Source: Chryseobacterium lathyri
GTDB taxonomy: Bacteria > Bacteroidota > Bacteroidia > Flavobacteriales > Weeksellaceae
DNA length: 64,000 nucleotides
Assembly (NCBI RefSeq): GCF_030812195.1
Contig: NZ_JAUSSF010000004.1
Coordinates: forward strand, 62,001-126,000
Direction of reading: 5' to 3'
Of the stretch, positions 1-10,071 are shown piece by piece. A program made the translations under genes and the position numbers. The notes beneath the pieces are model-generated. The model did not search any database, was not told where the DNA came from, and saw only the letters and a list, made by a program, of their open reading frames with translations. Numbering within the stretch: the first letter of the stretch is position 1; each line of letters opens with the position of its first letter.

Positions 1-3000
1 TACCTGTGGTTGGCTGTGCCGTCTGTCCGTTCACACGCCAGATGGCTGGGCTTTTCTTATACAATTCGGGCTGATCAATCTGAATGAATCTGGCAGTACG
101 GCCATCGAAAAGTTTTTCAATATTGAAGCTTCGGCCTGTTCCCAGATATTGCGCCAGCATGGAAAGAAGATGGCTTATTTTATTTCGGTTGCTGTCTTCT
201 ACATATAGGATCAGCTGATCTTTTTCCAGGCAGGATTTGGTCAGTCCGGAAAGTACTTTTCCTGGGCCTACTTCAATGAATATTCTGGCTCCGTCTTCAT
301 ACATCGCCTGAATTTCTTCTACAAACCTCACAGGTTGTACCAGATGATCCGTTAATCTTTCTTTGATTTCAGATGGACTTGCCGGATAAATTTCTGCAGT
401 GGTATTCGACCAAACAGGAATCTGCATTTCGTGGAAAGGAACGTCTTTTAAGACCTCATCGTATAGGCCTTTGGATTTGGCCAGTAACGGACTGTGGAAT
501 GCACAGGCAACTTCTAATTTTTTAGCAGAGATACGTTCCTGTTTAAGGATCTCCATTAATTTATTGATGGCCAGCGTACTTCCTGCCACCACACATTGGG
601 TTGGAGCATTATAATTAACCGGATAACAGCCTTCTGCCTTGTCTAATACCGGCTGTAACTGTTCTCTTGTTGCACTTACCGCAATCATGGTACCCGGATC
701 TCCGCCTTCTACTGAATTCAAAATGGCGTGAGCCCTTTGAATACTTAGATCAACCAGTTTTTCTTCTTCAAAAGCTCCAGCAAAACATAAAGCAGGTAGT
801 TCACCATAGCTGTGGCCTGCTACCATATCCGGAACGATATCCAGTGATTTCAGGAATTTAGCTAAAGCCAGGTCAACAATTCCTAATATAGGCTGGGCCA
901 GGCGGGTATCTTTAATGGTTTCTTTCTGTTGTTTTAAAGCAGCTTCATTAAACGTCGCTGAAGGGAAAACTACTTTCTCCAGCTCGGGATATCCTTCAAT
1001 CAGGTTACGCATGGCCGGAAAAGCGACGAACAGATCGCGGGCCATATTGATTCTCTGACTGCCCTGTCCAGGGAATAGGAAGGCTACTTTACCTTCGCGT
1101 TTATTTACTGTAAAAGTGTCTTTACTTTCGATGCCGGATAATGCCAGTTCGATGTTCATCATCAAATGTTCAGCGGTATCAGCAACAATGGTTAACTGAA
1201 TCGGTTTGTCTGAGCCTGCCGCTAAGCTGTAAGCCATATCTTTTAATGGGATATCACCGTTAATCTCTAATAAGGACTTAATTTGTCCCAATTGAATTTT
1301 AGCCTCTTCATAAGTATCTCCTCGGAATACAAATAATTCTGACGGCCACGATTGCAATACTGCAGAATCGTCTTCTTTAGGATGGTTCGCAATGACTGTA
1401 TGGAAATTGGTTCCGCCGAATCCAAAAGCACTGATTCCTGCATAACGATTTTTCTCACCCCACAATCCACTTTCTGCATAAAAAGCAAAAGGGCTGGTTT
1501 GGGCATTGTAATATGCATTAGGCTGCTGCAAATGAAGCGTTGGTGGTTTTACACCATGGTATACCGCCAGCGATGCTTTGATAAGCCCGGCTAATCCTGC
1601 CGCACATTTGGTATGCCCGATCTGTGTTTTTACAGAACCTAAATGAGTCTGTCCCGGTATGGCTCCTGAACGGCTGAATAAATTCGTAAGCGCGTTCAGC
1701 TCGGTTTTATCGCCTACTACAGTGCCGGTTCCATGAGCTTCCACTAAACCGACTGATGCAGGACTGATCCCTGCCTGAGAATAGGCACGTTCCAATGCGC
1801 GTACCTGTCCTATTTTTCTGGGTGCCGTAAGACCCAGCGCCTTTCCGTCACTGGATCCTCCTACTCCTTTGATGACGGAATAAATACGGTCGCCATCTCG
1901 AACGGCATCTTCATATCTTTTTAAGACAAGAATTGCAACTCCTTCTCCAAGGGCAATTCCGTCGGCATCACCATCAAATGTTGCACATCTTCCTTTTCTG
2001 GAAAGTGCGTGTGTACTGGAAAACATCAGATAATCATTGATTCCGTTGTGTAAATCCGCTCCGCCGGCAAGAACCATATCAGATTTCCCCAATACAAGTT
2101 CCTGGCAGGCCAGATCAATAGCTGCCAAAGAAGAAGCACACGCTGCATCTACCGTGAAATTTCTTCCCCCAAGATCCAGACGATTCGTAATCCTACCTGC
2201 GATCACATTCGCCAAAATACCTGGAAATGAATCTTCCGTCGTATGTGGAAATGCCTGTTTCACTTCTTCATGAAGCTCTCCGAAAACCTGTTTATAGTAT
2301 CCTCTGAAACTATAGCTGTTGGCCAGATCATTACCGCCTTCAGCGCCTATAATGACAGAAATATTTTCTCTGTTGATCTGTTTTTCTCCATAGCCTGCAT
2401 CTTCCATGGCACGCTTGGCCACCAATAAAGTTAACAGCTGTGTTGGTTCAATGGCAGCAAGGGATTGTGGAGGAATTCCGAATTCTAAAGGATCGAAATC
2501 AATTTTTGGAATGAATCCGCCCCATTTGGAGTGAGATACATCCGGCCCGTCTGAATCCGGATGGTAATAAAGTTCTTTGTTCCAACGTTCATCAGGAACT
2601 TCTGTGACGCTGTCTCTTCCCAAGATGATATTTCGCCAGTATTCTTCAAGATTTTTAGCTCCCGGGAAAATACATTCCATCCCGACAATCGCCACATCCA
2701 GAGGTTTTTCTTTGGATACCGGCTGTTCCGGCAAAGCAGCCTCTTCAATATATTTATAATTATCAATACTTACATTCTGATGAAGGGATGCAAGGGAAAT
2801 CACACGGTTCTGCATCGTGGCCACCTGCCCGATCATGTACATCCCAAGATTCAGCTGCTCATTTTTAGGAATACTAACCAACTTGTCACCTTGACGGTCG
2901 ATTCCTTTTGCAGCAATCCTAAGCCGGCCCACATTTAGTTTTTCAAGCTGTTCCCAAACTTCTTTTTTATCCATTCCAGCTGCCAGAAGTTTGATCTTCT

Positions 3001-4642
3001 CGGTACTGAAATGTTTAGCAAAAGCTGTATTTAAACAACGGGTTTCGTGTCCTGGTGCTGTTTCCAATAAAACGGTGTCTTTTGCCTGCATGGCCTGCAT
3101 CTGGAATTCTTCCTGAATAGCTCCGGTACGTACAGCTTCTTCTGTATACAGATAGGCTGTTCCAATCAATACTCCAACCTTTACGCCTCTGGCTGCTAAC
3201 GGAGCCGCCATAACAGAAACAAATGCTGTTGAAAATGCATTATGAATTCCGCCGGCAAAAAATACACTGATCTTTTCCGGATGTTCTTCTTTTAAGATAC
3301 GTTCAATCTGTTTCTCCCAAAGAACCATGCTTGAAAGCGGACCTACGTGTCCACCGCACTCACGGCCTTCGAAGATGAAATTCGTAGCGCCTTCTTTTAA
3401 GAACATATCCAGTAATGCAGGGGAAGGAACATGAAGGAAGGTTGTTATTCCTGCCTTTTCAAATACCTTAGCCTGTGCAGGTCTCCCTCCGGCAATAAGA
3501 ACAACGGAAGGCTTAGCTTCCAGAATATAAGAAGTCTGTTCTTCTCTCAATTCCTGAGGGGCAAACCCAAGAATACCTACGCCCCATGTTTTTTCACCAG
3601 CCAGTTTTTTAGTTTCCGTCACTAAATCTTTTGCCTGTTCACCTTTAAGTAAAGATAAAGCCACAAAAGGCAAAGCACCGGCGTCTGCCACCGCATTGGC
3701 AAATAAAGGAACATCACTGACCCGTGTCATTGGTCCCTGAGCAATAGGATAACGCAAGCCAAGCTGTTTAGCCATTATATTATTCTCGCTTATCACTTTA
3801 AGGGCTTTTGCCTGTTTCAGATGACCATACATTGATTCTCTGAACCCAAAAATCATTCTTTTCAGGTTTTTGAAATCTTCATACAGATCTGTTGCTAACG
3901 AGATATCCTGGCCCATAGGAATGTAATTTTGACTCAAATCAAGGCCGGTAAAATATTCTCTAAGCTCTTCAGCAGTAACATTTTCTTGTAACGAAGGTGA
4001 ATTTGGCCTCATCAGTACCCGATGATTGGCTATTATTTTAGTTTCAGTACCATTCAGTTTTGAACAAAGGTCTTTGATCTCCCGGGGAACTGAACTCTCC
4101 GGGAACAGGGCAAGCTGACTATCCAGCACAACCCCGGTTGCTCCTAATGCTTTCGCAGCAGCAGCTGTATGAATCCCTACTCCTCCCTGTATCCAAACAG
4201 GAATAGAATTAATTTCTTTGATGATACGCTGAAATAGCACAAATGTGGACTCATACCCCACCAAGCCACCTGCTTCATTTCCTTTTATAATGATCCCTTC
4301 AGCACCTGACTGTTCGGCCAGTCTGGCTTCATCTAAACTGGTTACCTGATAAATAACGGGAAGATCTGGTATAATATTCATTAAAACACCGGACGGAAGA
4401 ATGGCCAGCTTGGCTTTTTCGGGGATCTGAAGAGATATAAATTTGTCGTTCGGCAGATAGATCCCATAAGAAGGTATATCTGTCTGGTTCATTTGATTCA
4501 GTGCTTCCTGAGCAGATTTTGAATCATGTCCTAGGCTTAAGACTGGAAACGCACCCGCCTCATGCAATTTCAGCATAAGATTAACATCCGGCTTTTCAAA
4601 AGGCGTTACACCAATAATGGTTAAGTTTTTCATTGCATTCAT
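1..4642 (-). CDS. Type I polyketide / PUFA-synthase-like megasynthase, N-terminal 1547 residues (runs off window)
   Basis: The frame is open from an ATG at 4642 (a second in-frame ATG lies at 4633) to the window edge, so the C-terminus is missing. Read in order: a first TIM-barrel FMN domain of the nitronate monooxygenase/FabK/PfaD type (about residues 1-290); a second one (about 300-560, with GPMTRVSD and later GRECGGHVG); a ketosynthase from about residue 645 with DAACASS (nucleophile Cys near 834), EAHGTGT and GHTKCAAGLAG; then an acyltransferase from about 1190 with FPGQGSQ and GHSYGELPA (Ser near 1277). Such enzymes build polyketide or polyunsaturated acyl chains in the cytoplasm. In canonical PUFA synthases the FMN enoyl reductase (PfaD) is a separate protein, so carrying two such domains ahead of KS-AT is unusual. 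Product unknown. Acyl carrier and reductive domains would lie beyond the edge. Confidence 0.9.
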   Translation of the reverse strand, partial: MNAMKNLTIIGVTPFEKPDVNLMLKLHEAGAFPVLSLGHDSKSAQEALNQMNQTDIPSYGIYLPNDKFISLQIPEKAKLAILPSGVLMNIIPDLPVIYQVTSLDEARLAEQSGAEGIIIKGNEAGGLVGYESTFVLFQRIIKEINSIPVWIQGGVGIHTAAAAKALGATGVVLDSQLALFPESSVPREIKDLCSKLNGTETKIIANHRVLMRPNSPSLQENVTAEELREYFTGLDLSQNYIPMGQDISLATDLYEDFKNLKRMIFGFRESMYGHLKQAKALKVISENNIMAKQLGLRYPIAQGPMTRVSDVPLFANAVADAGALPFVALSLLKGEQAKDLVTETKKLAGEKTWGVGILGFAPQELREEQTSYILEAKPSVVLIAGGRPAQAKVFEKAGITTFLHVPSPALLDMFLKEGATNFIFEGRECGGHVGPLSSMVLWEKQIERILKEEHPEKISVFFAGGIHNAFSTAFVSVMAAPLAARGVKVGVLIGTAYLYTEEAVRTGAIQEEFQMQAMQAKDTVLLETAPGHETRCLNTAFAKHFSTEKIKLLAAGMDKKEVWEQLEKLNVGRLRIAAKGIDRQGDKLVSIPKNEQLNLGMYMIGQVATMQNRVISLASLHQNVSIDNYKYIEEAALPEQPVSKEKPLDVAIVGMECIFPGAKNLEEYWRNIILGRDSVTEVPDERWNKELYYHPDSDGPDVSHSKWGGFIPKIDFDPLEFGIPPQSLAAIEPTQLLTLLVAKRAMEDAGYGEKQINRENISVIIGAEGGNDLANSYSFRGYYKQVFGELHEEVKQAFPHTTEDSFPGILANVIAGRITNRLDLGGRNFTVDAACASSLAAIDLACQELVLGKSDMVLAGGADLHNGINDYLMFSSTHALSRKGRCATFDGDADGIALGEGVAILVLKRYEDAVRDGDRIYSVIKGVGGSSDGKALGLTAPRKIGQVRALERAYSQAGISPASVGLVEAHGTGTVVGDKTELNALTNLFSRSGAIPGQTHLGSVKTQIGHTKCAAGLAGLIKASLAVYHGVKPPTLHLQQPNAYYNAQTSPFAFYAESGLWGEKNRYAGISAFGFGGTNFHTVIANHPKEDDSAVLQSWPSELFVFRGDTYEEAKIQLGQIKSLLEINGDIPLKDMAYSLAAGSDKPIQLTIVADTAEHLMMNIELALSGIESKDTFTVNKREGKVAFLFPGQGSQRINMARDLFVAFPAMRNLIEGYPELEKVVFPSATFNEAALKQQKETIKDTRLAQPILGIVDLALAKFLKSLDIVPDMVAGHSYGELPALCFAGAFEEEKLVDLSIQRAHAILNSVEGGDPGTMIAVSATREQLQPVLDKAEGCYPVNYNAPTQCVVAGSTLAINKLMEILKQERISAKKLEVACAFHSPLLAKSKGLYDEVLKDVPFHEMQIPVWSNTTAEIYPASPSEIKERLTDHLVQPVRFVEEIQAMYEDGARIFIEVGPGKVLSGLTKSCLEKDQLILYVEDSNRNKISHLLSMLAQYLGTGRSFNIEKLFDGRTARFIQIDQPELYKKSPAIWRVNGQTAQPTTG

Positions 4643-5090
4643 GGTATTGAGATAATAACTGGGAAATTATATAACACAACTCGCAACCTTTCGGTATAAA
4701 GAGCATTTATCAATTATTAGGGAATAAAAATAATAAATTTATATTACATTTCTAATCATAAATAAAATTTAATAATTAATTATTAACAATTAATTATTAT
4801 TAATTTAAATACCATTAAAAAATGTAGATTATATTTTTATTATCGAAAATGACACGGTACAGCCTATAAGCTTCAATTATAAATGTTTATAATTGATAAT
4901 TTAAAGCAAATATAGAAATAAAAAATAAAATAAATCAATAATAAGAGAATTATTTACCCTATATTACAAAAATATAACACACCTGTAAAAGCGTATGAAA
5001 TCTACAAAATATGAGTTTACTGATCCGGTAAAAAGAATCTGAAAATTCAGAATTTCGAAAAAAAATAATAGCAAAATTCTATGAAAATTT
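4643..5090. other. AT-rich intergenic region upstream of the synthase
   Basis: About 450 very AT-rich bases separate the synthase start from the terminator of the receptor gene behind it. No ORF or gene remnant is visible. It must hold the synthase promoter, because a strong terminator lies just upstream, but no confident TTG/TAnnTTTG pair could be picked. It contains the inverted repeat at 4874-4895. Confidence 0.6.
4874..4895. repeat. Perfect 10-bp inverted repeat, possible operator of the synthase gene
   Basis: CAATTATAAA and TTTATAATTG face each other around a 2-base TG centre, about 230 bp upstream of the synthase start. The short centre fits a dimeric repressor site better than an RNA hairpin. 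In DNA this AT-rich it could also be chance. Confidence 0.3.
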
Positions 5091-5126
5091 CACAAAAAAA
5101 ATAACGTTACCCGAAAGCAACGTTAT
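5083..5126 (-). terminator. Rho-independent terminator of the TonB receptor gene
   Basis: On the minus strand an 8-bp stem (ATAACGTT / AACGTTAT) with a 10-base loop occupies 5101-5126 and is followed by seven T. It sits about 70 bases past the receptor stop and separates that gene from the synthase. Confidence 0.75.
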
Positions 5127-5193
5127 GAAAATAAGATGATTATAGAATTATTTTTTATTCATTGGGATCAATCATGCAACAGATGATTTAAGA

Positions 5194-7569
5194 TCAATCC
5201 CTGTTCCCGCTTTTAGCCTGTCGTACCGTCTGATTATCTTTTTGGTTGAACCTGTAAACCAGCGTTAACCGGTAGCGGGCAGCATTAGGAATATTGGTCT
5301 GGCTTATTTCATAATCTGCCCCTGCAGTTCTGCTGTTTAATTTTCTTAATCCAAACAAGTTGCTTATATCAAACATAAGTGTTGCTTTGTCTTTTAAAAA
5401 AGTCTTGCTGAGCCCAAAATCAATGCTATGAAGAGCATCTGTATGGGTTTGGGCAGTAGCATTGGCTCCTCTGAAATTATAAAGCGTTTGAAAAGCAAGT
5501 TTGTTCTTTAATTTCAACTGGGCACTTACACGAGCGGTTAAGGTATTCCCGGAATAATCAAAGCTTTGATCCATATAACTGCCCTGTTGGGCATAATGAA
5601 ACAGATTAAGCTCTGTATTAACCTGTAACCATTTGAAAGGATTATAAAGCATGGACAGCTCAAAACCATAACGGGTTTCCGCTTTTATATTAACCGGCAT
5701 TGTAATAAACAGCCCTTTCGGATTGCGAAACGTATAATCTTCCATTATCCCGGTATTTCGCTGATAATAGAGGGATGGATTAAAAGTAAGCATCTTCCAG
5801 TTTTTAAGGAAAGCAAATTCAAAGACGTTGGCGTATGATGGGTTAAGATCCGGATTTCCCACATAACGGCTGGTCAGATCAGTCAGTTCATTAAAAGGAT
5901 AAATCATATTCAGCCTTGGCCTGTTGATTCTTTTGCTGTAGCTTCCTTGCAAAGTTGTTCGTTCATTGAAACGATAGCTTGCATTTAATGTTGGAAACAG
6001 ACGGTTATAATTTTTCTCATTGGCATAACTGCCCGCACGGTCTTCGATACTGATATGGGTAAGCTCGCCGCGTACACCGGCTTGGTAACTTAAAGCTCCG
6101 GTTTTTCCGGAAAACTGTACGTAAGCACTTCCAATCAATTCTTTGTATAACAGATGATTATCAATCTGATCAATGATCTCCCAGCCGGCTGAGTTCTGCT
6201 GTTCCGCGATAAAGTCGCTGTTTACTCTCCGGTCTTCCAATTTCAAACCGAATTCCAGAGTAGAGATACTATCCAGTGGCTGCACCATATCTGTTTTAAT
6301 CATAAAATCTTTACTTGCACCCATTGAGCTTGTTTTGATCACGGGTAAATCTGCAGCAGATGGAAATACTTTGCTGGTTGATAAGTTCCAGTCTTTGTCA
6401 CTGTCCCAAAAATCATACTGCATATCTACCGTCAGCTTCTTTCCTGCTCTAGCAAAGTTTTTGGTATAATTGAATTCGAACTGGTTATAGCTGCGCTTTT
6501 CCCATGATTCACCTTTTCTGGTGAGACTACTATCAATAACATTGTTTTTATTTGAATATAAATAATTAAGCTGGGTCTTGTCGTGATCATGGGTTGAATT
6601 TCTCATGAAAGCTGCCGTAATGGTATTCTGATCATTAAACTTAAAATCTGCTCCAAAATAAAGCAATTTGGCATCATCATGCCGGTTCTCATCCTGCCTC
6701 TGGTCCAGATCAACCGGTGTTCCTGAAAGTCCGGTGGACTGTTTCATCGTGTACAGACCTACATAATCTGACAACCGAATACCATAGGTAGCAAACAGAT
6801 TGAGTTTATTTGATTTATAATTCAGGCTGGGACTGATACGGGTTTCGTTAGGTATCCCGCCTACCAGACGCAGCTGACCACTGAACCCTGCCTTTTTATT
6901 TTTTTTAAGTATGATATTGATAATCCCCGCAGAACCACCTGCATCGAATCTGGAAGAAGGGTTGGTGATCACCTCCACACGCTCTACCTGATCTGCCGGT
7001 ACCTGTTCCAAGGCATTGCTCTGAGTCAGTCCGGTCCGGCGACCGTCAATTAAGACCAATACATTAGAGTTCCCCCGTAAACTGATTTCTCCACCCGGAC
7101 TCACACTAACAGAAGGAACAATGTTGAGAAGATCCGTTACCGCACCCGACTGCGAAAGAATATCCTTACCGACTTCAAAGACTTTTTTGTCGAGTTTTAA
7201 ACTGACTGATGAACGCTGTCCCGTTACAGATACTTCCTGCAATAGTTTTGTATCAGATTCTAAAATGACCGTTCCCACATTGACTACCTCATCAGGCTTA
7301 ACCGCTACAGGCCTGTTGATCGTTTGAAAACCCGCAAGAGCATAACTAACGGTATAATTTCCAGCCGTAACGTCTTCCAGCCTGAATATTCCTTTAGCAT
7401 CCGAAATGCCGGCGGCAATCACCCGATCTGCGTTATCCTTTAATGTTACCGTTACATAAGATACGGGGACATCCTGTTTTTCCTGAATGATTCCAGTAAT
7501 CTGACCTTTCTGTGCAAATGAATACTGAACAGAAAAGATGATAAAAAAAATAATGGCTACTTGTTTCAT
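5194..7569 (-). CDS. TonB-dependent outer-membrane receptor (outer membrane beta-barrel family)
   Basis: The 791-residue protein has a signal peptide (about residues 1-19, ending SFAQ), a carboxypeptidase-like regulatory beta-sandwich (about 22-105, GIFRLEDVTAGNYTVSYA), a plug domain (about 120-225, with LRGNSNVLVLIDGRR and the VERVEVITNPSSRFDAGG segment) and a long beta-barrel ending in an aromatic strand followed by a polar tail. This is the Bacteroidetes layout for TonB-driven uptake across the outer membrane. The substrate cannot be read from sequence. The gene stands alone, without a SusD partner, and diverges from a LytS/LytTR pair 109 bp away, which makes that pair a plausible regulator. 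A terminator follows. Confidence 0.9.
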   Translation of the reverse strand: MKQVAIIFFIIFSVQYSFAQKGQITGIIQEKQDVPVSYVTVTLKDNADRVIAAGISDAKGIFRLEDVTAGNYTVSYALAGFQTINRPVAVKPDEVVNVGTVILESDTKLLQEVSVTGQRSSVSLKLDKKVFEVGKDILSQSGAVTDLLNIVPSVSVSPGGEISLRGNSNVLVLIDGRRTGLTQSNALEQVPADQVERVEVITNPSSRFDAGGSAGIINIILKKNKKAGFSGQLRLVGGIPNETRISPSLNYKSNKLNLFATYGIRLSDYVGLYTMKQSTGLSGTPVDLDQRQDENRHDDAKLLYFGADFKFNDQNTITAAFMRNSTHDHDKTQLNYLYSNKNNVIDSSLTRKGESWEKRSYNQFEFNYTKNFARAGKKLTVDMQYDFWDSDKDWNLSTSKVFPSAADLPVIKTSSMGASKDFMIKTDMVQPLDSISTLEFGLKLEDRRVNSDFIAEQQNSAGWEIIDQIDNHLLYKELIGSAYVQFSGKTGALSYQAGVRGELTHISIEDRAGSYANEKNYNRLFPTLNASYRFNERTTLQGSYSKRINRPRLNMIYPFNELTDLTSRYVGNPDLNPSYANVFEFAFLKNWKMLTFNPSLYYQRNTGIMEDYTFRNPKGLFITMPVNIKAETRYGFELSMLYNPFKWLQVNTELNLFHYAQQGSYMDQSFDYSGNTLTARVSAQLKLKNKLAFQTLYNFRGANATAQTHTDALHSIDFGLSKTFLKDKATLMFDISNLFGLRKLNSRTAGADYEISQTNIPNAARYRLTLVYRFNQKDNQTVRQAKSGNRD

Positions 7570-7678
7570 GATGTAAATTTAAATCGCAGAAAAAGCCATT
7601 CACAGAAAAAACATCTGAACAGCTCCACAGGCTTTCAAATGACATCCGCTTTTTCAAATTAGCTTGTATATTTACATT

Positions 7679-9343
7679 ATGTATTATTTAATATTTTTAT
7701 TAACGTTGCTTGACCTGCTGGCCATACCTGTTATCCGGAATGAAGATCCGGTACCGGTTTATAAAACCGGAGACAATATAGCTTGGGCAAGTAAAAATTA
7801 CAATGATAAAGACTGGTCTGAAACCAGGGGTAATACTTCGGATAAGATATTCTGGTCACGTACACATGTTGATCTACGTCCGGTGGAAAACAAACTGATA
7901 CCTCTTGGTCTTCAGATCAATTCTTTCGGGACTTTTGAAGTGTACTGGGATGGTGTACTGATCGGCAAAAACGGACAGCTTCCGAAAAATGGAAACCCGG
8001 AAATACCGGGAACTGAATGCAGTTATTACAGAATTCCGAATCATCTGATTTCGCCTGGTCTTCATACTATTGCCATGCGCAGCTCCCAATCACTTTATCC
8101 GGATGTTCAGCGGAACATTGGATTCACAATAAATAATTACGAAACATTATTAACAAACCCACTGATCATAATGGCCTATATGAATCTGATGGCCGGAGCT
8201 TTTCTGATTGCAGCCGTTTATTACTTCTTCCTTTATCTGAACAGCAAAAGAAGGCAGAAGGACATCCTTATATTTGCCACCATATGTCTTCTTTTTTTTA
8301 CTTTACTGATCATGGAATATCTGAAATTCCATGTGATGATCCCTTATTCTGAGTTCTTCGTACGTCTTGAAATCATCGGATGGCTGACGTTTACCAATGC
8401 GCTGCTGGTTCCATGGTATTTTATTATTCAGTTTAACTTCAGGCATGGGAAATGGCTGATGCTCGCCCTACTGCTGACCCTGCTTGGACTCTATTGGTTC
8501 AATTACGGGCACTATGATCTGACTGCCCGGCTCTACAGCCTGGCCATGCTGATAACTGCCTTCATTGTAGTTCTGAATGGAATTCTTCAAAAGGAAAAAG
8601 GTGGTTTTATTGCTCTGGCTGCTCTTTTGGCGAGTGCATTGGTCAACAGACTTGTGGTTTATGATTTTGGGCTGTTCATCAGTTTTACCATTATTGTACT
8701 CTCAATGCTTTATCTGCACTCTATCCGTACCAGTGTCATTGAGGCGGAACATCAAAATGCTGTTTTACTTTCATCAAGGCTGCAACTGGAATTGCTTAAA
8801 AAGAATATTCAGCCTCATTTTTTAAGGAATACGCTGACCTCGATGATGGATTGGGTAGAAGAATCCCCCAGGGACGGAGCCCGCTTTATACAGGCATTGG
8901 CTACAGAATTTGACATTATGAACGAGATCTCTGAACAGACCCTGATCCCTGTTACCAAAGAGCTGGAGCTTTGCCGGCAACACTTATCAGTTATGGGTTT
9001 CAGAAAGGAAATGAACTATATCTGGGAACAAAAGGGAATCGATGAAACCCAGCTGATACCTCCGGCGGTTATTCATACTTTACTGGAGAATGGTATTACG
9101 CACAGTGAGCCATTGTCTGGAAATACAATTCAATTTGTACTCCATTATTCTTTATCAAAAGAGGCTCACCAATATACTTTTGAAACTATCGCGAAGAACC
9201 GGCAAATCATGACGGACCGCGCGGGTGGAAATGGCTTTAAGTATATCAAAGCGAGACTGACTGAAAGTTATGGACAAAACTGGACATTCGAATCGGGTTC
9301 TACAGAAAACGGCTGGATGTCTACTATTCAAATTTTAAAGTAA
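7679..9343 (+). CDS. LytS/YpdA-type membrane sensor histidine kinase
   Basis: The start is taken at ATG 7679; an upstream TTG at 7664 is less likely. The 554-residue protein has an N-terminal hydrophobic segment, an extracytoplasmic galactose-binding-like beta-sandwich (about 20-150, with YWDGVLIGKNG), seven or so membrane helices (about 160-340), a short coil, and a His_kinase domain with NIQPHFLRNTL (phospho-acceptor His near 380) and an N-box HTLLENGITHSEP near 468. This is the 7TM-DISM sensor layout joined to a LytS-type kinase. The canonical kinase box is QxNPHFLFN, so the motif here is slightly divergent. Its stop overlaps the start of the response regulator by one base (TAATG), so the two are cotranscribed and probably translationally coupled. 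Confidence 0.88.
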   Translation: MYYLIFLLTLLDLLAIPVIRNEDPVPVYKTGDNIAWASKNYNDKDWSETRGNTSDKIFWSRTHVDLRPVENKLIPLGLQINSFGTFEVYWDGVLIGKNGQLPKNGNPEIPGTECSYYRIPNHLISPGLHTIAMRSSQSLYPDVQRNIGFTINNYETLLTNPLIIMAYMNLMAGAFLIAAVYYFFLYLNSKRRQKDILIFATICLLFFTLLIMEYLKFHVMIPYSEFFVRLEIIGWLTFTNALLVPWYFIIQFNFRHGKWLMLALLLTLLGLYWFNYGHYDLTARLYSLAMLITAFIVVLNGILQKEKGGFIALAALLASALVNRLVVYDFGLFISFTIIVLSMLYLHSIRTSVIEAEHQNAVLLSSRLQLELLKKNIQPHFLRNTLTSMMDWVEESPRDGARFIQALATEFDIMNEISEQTLIPVTKELELCRQHLSVMGFRKEMNYIWEQKGIDETQLIPPAVIHTLLENGITHSEPLSGNTIQFVLHYSLSKEAHQYTFETIAKNRQIMTDRAGGNGFKYIKARLTESYGQNWTFESGSTENGWMSTIQILK

Positions 9344-10041
9344 TGAATATAGTAATTATAGAGGACGAGGCCAGAATTGCCCGCCGTTTGCAGCGTATGA
9401 CATCCGAATTCTTTACAGACAGACCCAGTGAGATCATTATCTGTGACTCCCTACAAAAGGGACTTGACCAGGTTTCGGGCCGGATTCCTGACCTTGTATT
9501 ACTAGACCTTAACCTCAATGGAGATAATGGTTTTGAGCTACTGGAGCAGATGGTAGCTGCTTCTTTTCATACGATCATCGTTTCTGCCAATATTGATAAA
9601 GCAATTACCGCTTTTGCGTACGGAGTTCTTGATTTTGTCCCCAAACCTTTTGATCAGGAAAGGTTTTTTAAGGCTTTGACAAGATTCGTCAGCCCTACCC
9701 TAAAACCACATGAAGACATTAAATATCTTGCTGTAAAAAGGGCCGGACAGGTTCGTCTGATCAGTATTTCTGAGGTGATCTACATCAAAGGAGCCGGCAT
9801 TTATACGGAGCTGCATCTGAATAACGGGCAAAATGAACTCCATGATAAGTCCCTTGAATATTTGCAGCAACTTCTTCCTGAGAGGTTTGAGCGTATTCAT
9901 AAGTCTTATCTTGTCAATTTTCAGCAGATCGAAAAAATTATTATCACTCCCGGCACACGATATGGAGTGTTGCTTAAAACAGGTGAAGTACTGCCTGTAG
10001 GGCGCTCCAAGTATAAAGATTTGAAAAATAAAATGGTCTGA
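9343..10041 (+). CDS. LytTR-family response regulator
   Basis: 232 residues: a receiver domain (1-120) with the acidic pair near residues 7-9 (IIEDEAR), phospho-acceptor Asp55 (LVLLDLNLNG), switch region (IIVSAN) and the PKPFD lysine loop, then a LytTR DNA-binding domain (about 130-230) with YIKGAGIYTELHL and FERIHKSYLVN. It is the cognate partner of the overlapping kinase gene. LytTR regulators bind paired direct repeats. The divergent TonB receptor is the nearest candidate target, but this is inference. Confidence 0.93.
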   Translation: MNIVIIEDEARIARRLQRMTSEFFTDRPSEIIICDSLQKGLDQVSGRIPDLVLLDLNLNGDNGFELLEQMVAASFHTIIVSANIDKAITAFAYGVLDFVPKPFDQERFFKALTRFVSPTLKPHEDIKYLAVKRAGQVRLISISEVIYIKGAGIYTELHLNNGQNELHDKSLEYLQQLLPERFERIHKSYLVNFQQIEKIIITPGTRYGVLLKTGEVLPVGRSKYKDLKNKMV

Positions 10042-10071
10042 TGTCTGAATTCAGCATGTAAAGACTTATTT

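Noticed and set aside
7433..7657. 74-codon minus-strand ORF at the start of the TonB receptor gene
   Set aside because: It overlaps the receptor start in another frame and has no coding features.
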